From Sandaracinobacteroides saxicola (lineage in GTDB: Bacteria; Pseudomonadota; Alphaproteobacteria; Sphingomonadales; Sphingomonadaceae), in NCBI RefSeq assembly GCF_014117445.1, contig NZ_CP059851.1, forward strand, positions 2,356,001 to 2,420,000: a stretch of 64,000 nucleotides of DNA. The letters run 5' to 3'. The notes beneath the pieces are model-generated. The model saw only the letters and a list, made by a program, of their open reading frames with translations. It was not told where the DNA came from and did no database searches. Of the stretch, positions 60,222 through 64,000 are shown in pieces (position 1 is the stretch's first letter; each line of letters begins with the position of its first letter). Position numbers and translations under genes: made by a program.

Positions 60222-61319
60222 ATGCGTTTCCTGTTGCCGTTCCTGTGCCTGTTCGCCCTGTCGCCCGCCCTTGCGCAGGAGGTCACGCCGCCCGAAGCGC
60301 CGCCGGCCGACAATGCCGAGGTCGCACCGCCCACCGACGAGCAGCGCTTCGAGGCCTGGCTCTCGACCTATCGTGCCGGCGCGCTGGCGCGCGGGCTGAA
60401 GGCGGAATGGCTGGACGCGACGCTCACCGGCCTCACCCTCAGCCCGCGCGTCATCGAGCTCGACCGGGCGCAGCCCGACGACAGCAACAGCCGCTCGGTA
60501 TTCGCCAACTATCGCGCCCGCCAGATCAACGACAACCGCATCAACGGCGGCCGCAACCGCGCCGCGGACCGCAGCCAGCTGCTGATCAGCCTTGAAAACC
60601 GCTACGGCGTGCCAGGCTCGATGCTGGTCGCCATCTGGGGGGCCGAAAGCAGCTATGGCGCGGTCACCGGCGGTTTCGACCTGCCGCGCGCGCTGGCGAC
60701 GCTGGCGTTCGAGGGCCGGCGCGCCGCGCTGTTCACCGGCGAGCTCGACGCCGCCGTGCGCATGGTGGGGGAGGGCCATATCGCCCGCGAAGCCTTTCGC
60801 GGCAGCTGGGCCGGCGCCACCGGCCAGCCGCAATTCCTGCCCAGCAGCTACCTCGCCTGGGCCGCCGATGGCGACGGCGACGGCCGGGCGGACATCTGGG
60901 GCAACGAGGCCGACACGCTCGCCTCCATCGCCCGCTATTTCGCCGGCCATGGCTGGCGCCGTGGCCAGGGCTGGGGCGTCGCGGTCAGCGTGCCGCCGGC
61001 GCTGGAACGCTGGCGGGTGCGCAATCTGGTGGCGCCGACCCAGTGCGTCCGCCCGATGTCGCGCCACAGCCGCTGGATCAGCGTGAAGGAATGGCGCGCG
61101 CTGGGCGTCACGCCGGTCGGCGCCCCCCTGCCGCCGGACGACACGCTGATGACGCTGGTGGAACCCGACGGCCCCGGCACCGACGCCTGGCTCACCACCG
61201 GCAATTACCGCGTCATCATGGAGTATAACTGCTCCAACTTCTATGCGCTGGTCGCCGGCATCCTGTCGGACGCCATCGCCGCACCGGAGGCCGCGCTTGC
61301 GCCCGCTCCTGCTCCTTAG
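60222..61319 (+). CDS. MltB-like lytic murein transglycosylase
   Basis: 365 residues with a signal peptide (to SPALAQ). The catalytic Glu142 is in VAIWGAESSYGAVTGGFD, and SWAGATGQPQFLPSSYLAWA follows, the MltB/SLT3 family core. The stretch YAADGDGDGR-like (AADGDGDGRADIW) is the calcium-like loop of the family. It cleaves peptidoglycan to 1,6-anhydro-muropeptides in the periplasm. Its last 23 bases overlap the TTG start of the RlpA gene. Confidence 0.92.
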   Translation: MRFLLPFLCLFALSPALAQEVTPPEAPPADNAEVAPPTDEQRFEAWLSTYRAGALARGLKAEWLDATLTGLTLSPRVIELDRAQPDDSNSRSVFANYRARQINDNRINGGRNRAADRSQLLISLENRYGVPGSMLVAIWGAESSYGAVTGGFDLPRALATLAFEGRRAALFTGELDAAVRMVGEGHIAREAFRGSWAGATGQPQFLPSSYLAWAADGDGDGRADIWGNEADTLASIARYFAGHGWRRGQGWGVAVSVPPALERWRVRNLVAPTQCVRPMSRHSRWISVKEWRALGVTPVGAPLPPDDTLMTLVEPDGPGTDAWLTTGNYRVIMEYNCSNFYALVAGILSDAIAAPEAALAPAPAP

Positions 61320-62112
61320 CCTGCTGGCGCTCGCCGCCTGCGCCAGCACGCCGCGTCCCGCAACCAACACACCGCGCGTCGCCGGGCCAAAGGCGCCACC
61401 CGGCGTGAAGATCGGCGCGCCGTATGTGGTGTTCGGCCAGACCTACGTCCCCGCGGACGACCGCAGCTATGACGCGCGCGGCATCGCCAGCTGGTACGGC
61501 CCGGGGTTCCACGCCAAGCTGACCGCCAATGGCGAGACCTATGACCAGGACGATGTCACCGCCGCGCACAAGACGCTGCCGATGCCCAGCTGGGTGGAGG
61601 TGACCAACCTCGACAATGGCCGGGTGCTGACGGTGCGCGTCAACGACCGCGGGCCGTTCGTCGACGGTCGCATCATCGACCTGTCCCGCCGCTCCGCGCA
61701 GCTGCTCGGCGTCGACAAGGTCGGCCTGGCGAAGGTGCGCGTGCGCCGTGTGTTCCCCCCGGAAAGCGCCGCCTTCACGCCGCCTGCCCCGCCCGCGCCG
61801 GTCATTGCCGCGCCGCCGCCGGTCGTGGCGGCTCCGGTGCCGCCGGTGGTGGCCACGCCGCTGCCCGCCTCGCCGCCCGCCACAGCCGCCACCGCCGGCC
61901 TGTTCATCCAGGTCGCGGCGCTGCAGGACGCCGGCCGCGCCAGCTGGCTGGCCGCCTATCTCGCGCCCTTCGGCACCGCCGCCACCTCGCAGACCCCGTC
62001 CGGCCTGTGGCGCGTCCGGCTCGGCCCCTATGCCAGCGCATCGGATGCGGCGGATGCGCTCGGCGAAGTGCAGGCCGCCGGCTATCCCGACGCGCGGATC
62101 GTCAAGCCGTGA
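61297..62112 (+). CDS. rlpA: RlpA-family septal ring lytic transglycosylase lipoprotein
   Basis: 271 residues. I choose the TTG at 61297 because GGAGG stands six bases upstream and it gives a clean lipoprotein signal (LSLLALAACAST); the longer frame has no signal. The DPBB domain is GIASWYGPGFHAKLTANGET and VRVNDRGPFVDGRIIDLSRR. A Pro/Ala linker leads to a C-terminal SPOR domain (GLFIQVAALQDAGRASWLAA) that binds denuded peptidoglycan at the septum. It overlaps mltB upstream and tmk downstream. Confidence 0.9.
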   Translation: MRPLLLLSLLALAACASTPRPATNTPRVAGPKAPPGVKIGAPYVVFGQTYVPADDRSYDARGIASWYGPGFHAKLTANGETYDQDDVTAAHKTLPMPSWVEVTNLDNGRVLTVRVNDRGPFVDGRIIDLSRRSAQLLGVDKVGLAKVRVRRVFPPESAAFTPPAPPAPVIAAPPPVVAAPVPPVVATPLPASPPATAATAGLFIQVAALQDAGRASWLAAYLAPFGTAATSQTPSGLWRVRLGPYASASDAADALGEVQAAGYPDARIVKP

Positions 62113-62720
62113 CGGGCAAGTTCATCAGCTTCGAGGGCGGCGAGGGCGCGGGCAAATCCACCCAGATCGCACGGCTGGCAGCACGGTTGCGCGCCGCCGG
62201 CCGCGCGGTCACCGAAACCCGCGAACCCGGCGGCACGCCGGGCGCCGAGGCGATCCGCGCGCTGCTGGTCAGTGGAACAGCGGACCGCTGGGACGCCATC
62301 ACCGAGGCACTGCTGATGAACGCCGCCCGCGCCGACCATGTCACCCGCGTCATCCGCCCGGCGCTGGCTGCGGGACAGGTGGTGCTGTGCGACCGTTATG
62401 TCGATTCGACGCTGGTGTATCAGGGGCAGGCGGGCGACCTCTCCGCGCTGCGCCAATTGCATAAATATGCAACGGGCAATCTGTGGCCGGATTTGACGCT
62501 CTGGCTTGATTTACCAGTGAAACAGGGTTTGATCCGTGCATCGACACGTGGCGACAGCGGGCGGTTCGAGGCAAAGGGCCTGGCGTTTCATGAACGCGTT
62601 CGGGCAGGGTTCGCGGCGTTGGCCGCGGCGGAGCCGGCCCGCGTGATGCGGGTGGATGCGAGCGGCGATGAGGAGGCGGTGGCGGAGCGGGTTTGGGGGG
62701 CGGTTGCGTGGCGGCTGTAG
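62109..62720 (+). CDS. tmk: thymidylate kinase
   Basis: 203 residues from a GTG overlapping the rlpA stop. P-loop FEGGEGAGKSTQ, the DR[Y/H] motif VLCDRYVDSTLVYQ, and TREPGGTPGAEAIR with LLMNAARADH. It phosphorylates dTMP to dTDP for DNA synthesis. No holB gene follows; the structured element begins 23 bases later. Confidence 0.95.
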   Translation: MTGKFISFEGGEGAGKSTQIARLAARLRAAGRAVTETREPGGTPGAEAIRALLVSGTADRWDAITEALLMNAARADHVTRVIRPALAAGQVVLCDRYVDSTLVYQGQAGDLSALRQLHKYATGNLWPDLTLWLDLPVKQGLIRASTRGDSGRFEAKGLAFHERVRAGFAALAAAEPARVMRVDASGDEEAVAERVWGAVAWRL

Positions 62721-62743
62721 CACCGGACATTCGAACCATGGTC

Positions 62744-62920
62744 CCTGCGCGGCAAAGCCGCGCGAACTCGTGCGGCGGGGGAGCAAGAGAGAAAGAAGAA
62801 AAAAGGAAGAAAGAAAAAGGCGGGCAAAGCCCGCTGTCGGACGTGTCGGTCGGCGTCGCCGCCCGCACGCCGGCCAGGCACTGCGGCGAGTCGGCAAATA
62901 GCTTCGCTATTTGCCGCCGC
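62744..62920 (-). ncRNA. structured 3'-end element / candidate small RNA, copy B (downstream of tRNA-Arg)
   Basis: Read on the minus strand after tRNA-Arg. First an 11-base hairpin, CGGCAAATAGC / GCTATTTGCCG (62892-62916), then conserved GCCGGCGTGCGG and ACCGACACGTCCGACA, then a terminator stem (62820-62834) with a T/C-rich run, then GCGCGGC / GCCGCGC (62747-62763). The order is identical to copy A at 21668-21860, with changed but still paired stems. It may be a tRNA-linked transcript, a 3' regulatory RNA or a structured repeat. Confidence 0.55.
62806..62834 (-). terminator. Rho-independent terminator after tRNA-Arg
   Basis: Minus strand: stem GCGGGC, loop TTT, stem GCCCGC, followed by CTTTTTCTTTCTT. 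It ends the tRNA-Arg transcription unit, about 95 bases after the tRNA 3' end. Confidence 0.8.
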
Positions 62921-62928
62921 CTTGGCCT

Positions 62929-63005
62929 TGGCGACCCCGGCAGGACTCGAACCTGCGACATCCCGCTTAGAAGGCGGGTGCTCTATCCAGCTGAGCTACG
63001 GGGCC
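62929..63005 (-). tRNA. tRNA-Arg (anticodon TCT)
   Basis: 77 bases with CCA encoded. Acceptor GGCCCCG pairs with CGGGGTC (one G-T), D-arm AGCTCAGCTGGATAGAGC, anticodon loop CTTCTAA gives TCT, T-loop GTTCGAGTC. Confidence 0.96.
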
Positions 63006-63068
63006 GGACGTTATCTTGTCGCGCATTTTATCGAAAAACCGCTTCACACTTTTTCGAATGCGCTCACC

Positions 63069-63350
63069 CTATCTGAAATTCTCGGCATAGCTTTGCAAAA
63101 TCAGCGCCTTCGCCGGTGGCGGCACGACCACGGCGCTCAAGCCGTTGCGCGCCGCATAATCCTGCGCCGCCTGGCAACTCGGAAAGGTCAGCCGCACCTG
63201 CTGCTCGGTATCGCCGCTGCCGGCCCAGCCCATCAGCGGGTCGGGCCGCTTCGCCTGCTGCGGCTCATGCTCCAGCACCCAGACACCAGCCCGCGCCTTG
63301 CCGCTCTGCGTCGCCATTTTGCCCTGAAGAAAGATGCGTGCGTCTGCCAT
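63069..63350 (-). CDS. NADH-ubiquinone oxidoreductase accessory subunit (NDUFS4/ETC complex I-like)
   Basis: 93 residues from the ATG at 63350. The domain matches the alphaproteobacterial 18-kDa complex I subunit: ARIFLQGKMATQSGKARAGV, LEHEPQQAKRPDPLMGWAGS and VRLTFPSCQAAQDYAARNGL. This subunit stabilises the N-module interface in mitochondria and related bacteria. It stands alone, away from a nuo operon. Confidence 0.85.
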   Translation of the reverse strand: MADARIFLQGKMATQSGKARAGVWVLEHEPQQAKRPDPLMGWAGSGDTEQQVRLTFPSCQAAQDYAARNGLSAVVVPPPAKALILQSYAENFR

Positions 63351-63360
63351 GGCGGCCGCT

Positions 63361-64000
63361 CTACTTGCTTGCGGCGCCCGAATCCACGGCTTTATCCATA
63401 GCTTTCGCCTTCCACGCCATCGCATTGCGCACGCGCCAGCTCACCGACGGGTGGCTGTAGAAGATGATCTCCTGCAAGCGGTTCGGATAGGGGTAGCGAT
63501 AGTCCGCCGTCTTCACCAGCGCAGTCGCCAGCCCGTCCGGCTCGCGCGCCAGGTTCAGCGAATAATTGTCCGCCTCGGCCTCGCTGATGCGCGTGTTGCT
63601 GTTCATCACCGGCGTCATCAGCAGCATGTAGAGCGCCAGCAGCGTCAACAGCACCGGCAGGCCGGCGGGGTCGCCGATGCCCGTCACGCCCTGCGCCCCC
63701 ATCAGCCGCGCCGCCGGCGCGAACAGCCGGTTCACCAGCCAGAACCCCAGCACCGCGATCACCACCAGCATCACCACCGCGCGCCACACATGCCCCAGCA
63801 CGTAATGGCCGATCTCATGTCCGGTCACGCCGCGCACCTCCGCCAGCGTCGCCGATTTCAGCGCCACGTCGGCGATGGCGATCCGCGCGCTGCCGCCCAA
63901 CCCGCTGACATTGGCCGTAAAATTGTTGCTCTGCCGGCTGCTGTCGAACATCACCAGCCGCGCGTCCGGAATGCCCGCCTTCGCCTTCAGCTCCTCAAGC
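63361..64000 (-). CDS. M48-family metallopeptidase, truncated by the window end
   Basis: The frame stays open to base 64000, so the N-terminal part lies outside. The zinc motif HEIGH is in VTGHEIGHYVLGHVWRA. The third ligand Glu probably lies in SEAEADNYSLNLA, about 85 residues later. Two membrane helices are visible (VVMLVVIAVLGFWLVNRLF and LPVLLTLLALYMLLM). It resembles HtpX/CAAX-protease-like (Ste24) enzymes of envelope quality control. Complete family assignment needs the missing N terminus. Confidence 0.85.
   Translation of the reverse strand, partial: LEELKAKAGIPDARLVMFDSSRQSNNFTANVSGLGGSARIAIADVALKSATLAEVRGVTGHEIGHYVLGHVWRAVVMLVVIAVLGFWLVNRLFAPAARLMGAQGVTGIGDPAGLPVLLTLLALYMLLMTPVMNSNTRISEAEADNYSLNLAREPDGLATALVKTADYRYPYPNRLQEIIFYSHPSVSWRVRNAMAWKAKAMDKAVDSGAASK

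Overview
The window is very GC-rich, densely packed alphaproteobacterial chromosome. The most likely host is a sphingomonad (Sphingomonadales). Reasons are the PEPxxWA-type C-terminal sorting signals, an exosortase/EPS locus of the Eps type, an FzlA-like GST protein beside queG, a Coq4-family protein, an NDUFS4-like complex I subunit, and many genes joined by 4-base ATGA/GTGA overlaps. An ice-binding protein together with an exopolysaccharide locus hints at a cold or surface-exposed habitat; that is inference.

Region 1 (1-21.3 kb) is an exopolysaccharide and protein-sorting locus. On the minus strand lie an outer-membrane barrel, EpsE-, EpsF- and EpsG-like export/chain-length proteins, exosortase V and its EpsI partner, with a small XrtV accessory protein on the plus strand upstream of them. 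Divergently on the plus strand lie an AAA ATPase, a beta-helix lipoprotein, an acetyltransferase, two GT2 glycosyltransferases, an EpsD-like PPIase, a Wzx-like flippase, a pyruvyl transferase, an FrhB-like iron-sulfur protein, the four dTDP-rhamnose genes and a YbhN-like membrane protein. No initiating sugar transferase or polymerase is visible. Region 2 (21.3-30.9 kb) holds a structured non-coding stretch, dps, a DUF3011 protein, a VOC protein, rmuC, a glycosyltransferase, and hisB-hisH-hisA-hisF-hisE followed by two small unknown genes and a HIT protein.

Region 3 (30.9-44.3 kb) is mixed housekeeping: two PEPxxWA proteins (one an ice-binding protein), an amino-acid permease, an S41 peptidase, a DEAD-box helicase, a DUF4160/DUF2442 pair, adenosine kinase, queG/fzlA, and two acyl-CoA dehydrogenases. 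Region 4 (44.3-57.3 kb) is the most unusual part: an accessory island that looks like a microcin-type peptide export system. It has a double-glycine leader peptide, a C39-peptidase ABC transporter, an HlyD-type adaptor and a TolC-type channel. These are combined in one overlapping operon with an acyl carrier protein, a ketoacyl-ACP synthase, an LpxL-like acyltransferase, two tandem nucleotidyltransferase-like paralogues and a lipoprotein hydrolase. Two related winged-helix regulators flank it and a tRNA-Ser lies next to its right end.

Region 5 (57.3-64 kb) is core: tRNA-Ser, a GPH-type symporter, Coq4, MltB-like and RlpA-like cell-wall proteins, tmk, tRNA-Arg, an NDUFS4-like subunit and a truncated M48 peptidase. 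Two kinds of repeats run through the window: at least eight GC-rich palindromic intergenic repeats, several inside operons, and two copies of a roughly 180-base structured element carrying a Rho-independent terminator on the minus strand, downstream of dps and of tRNA-Arg.
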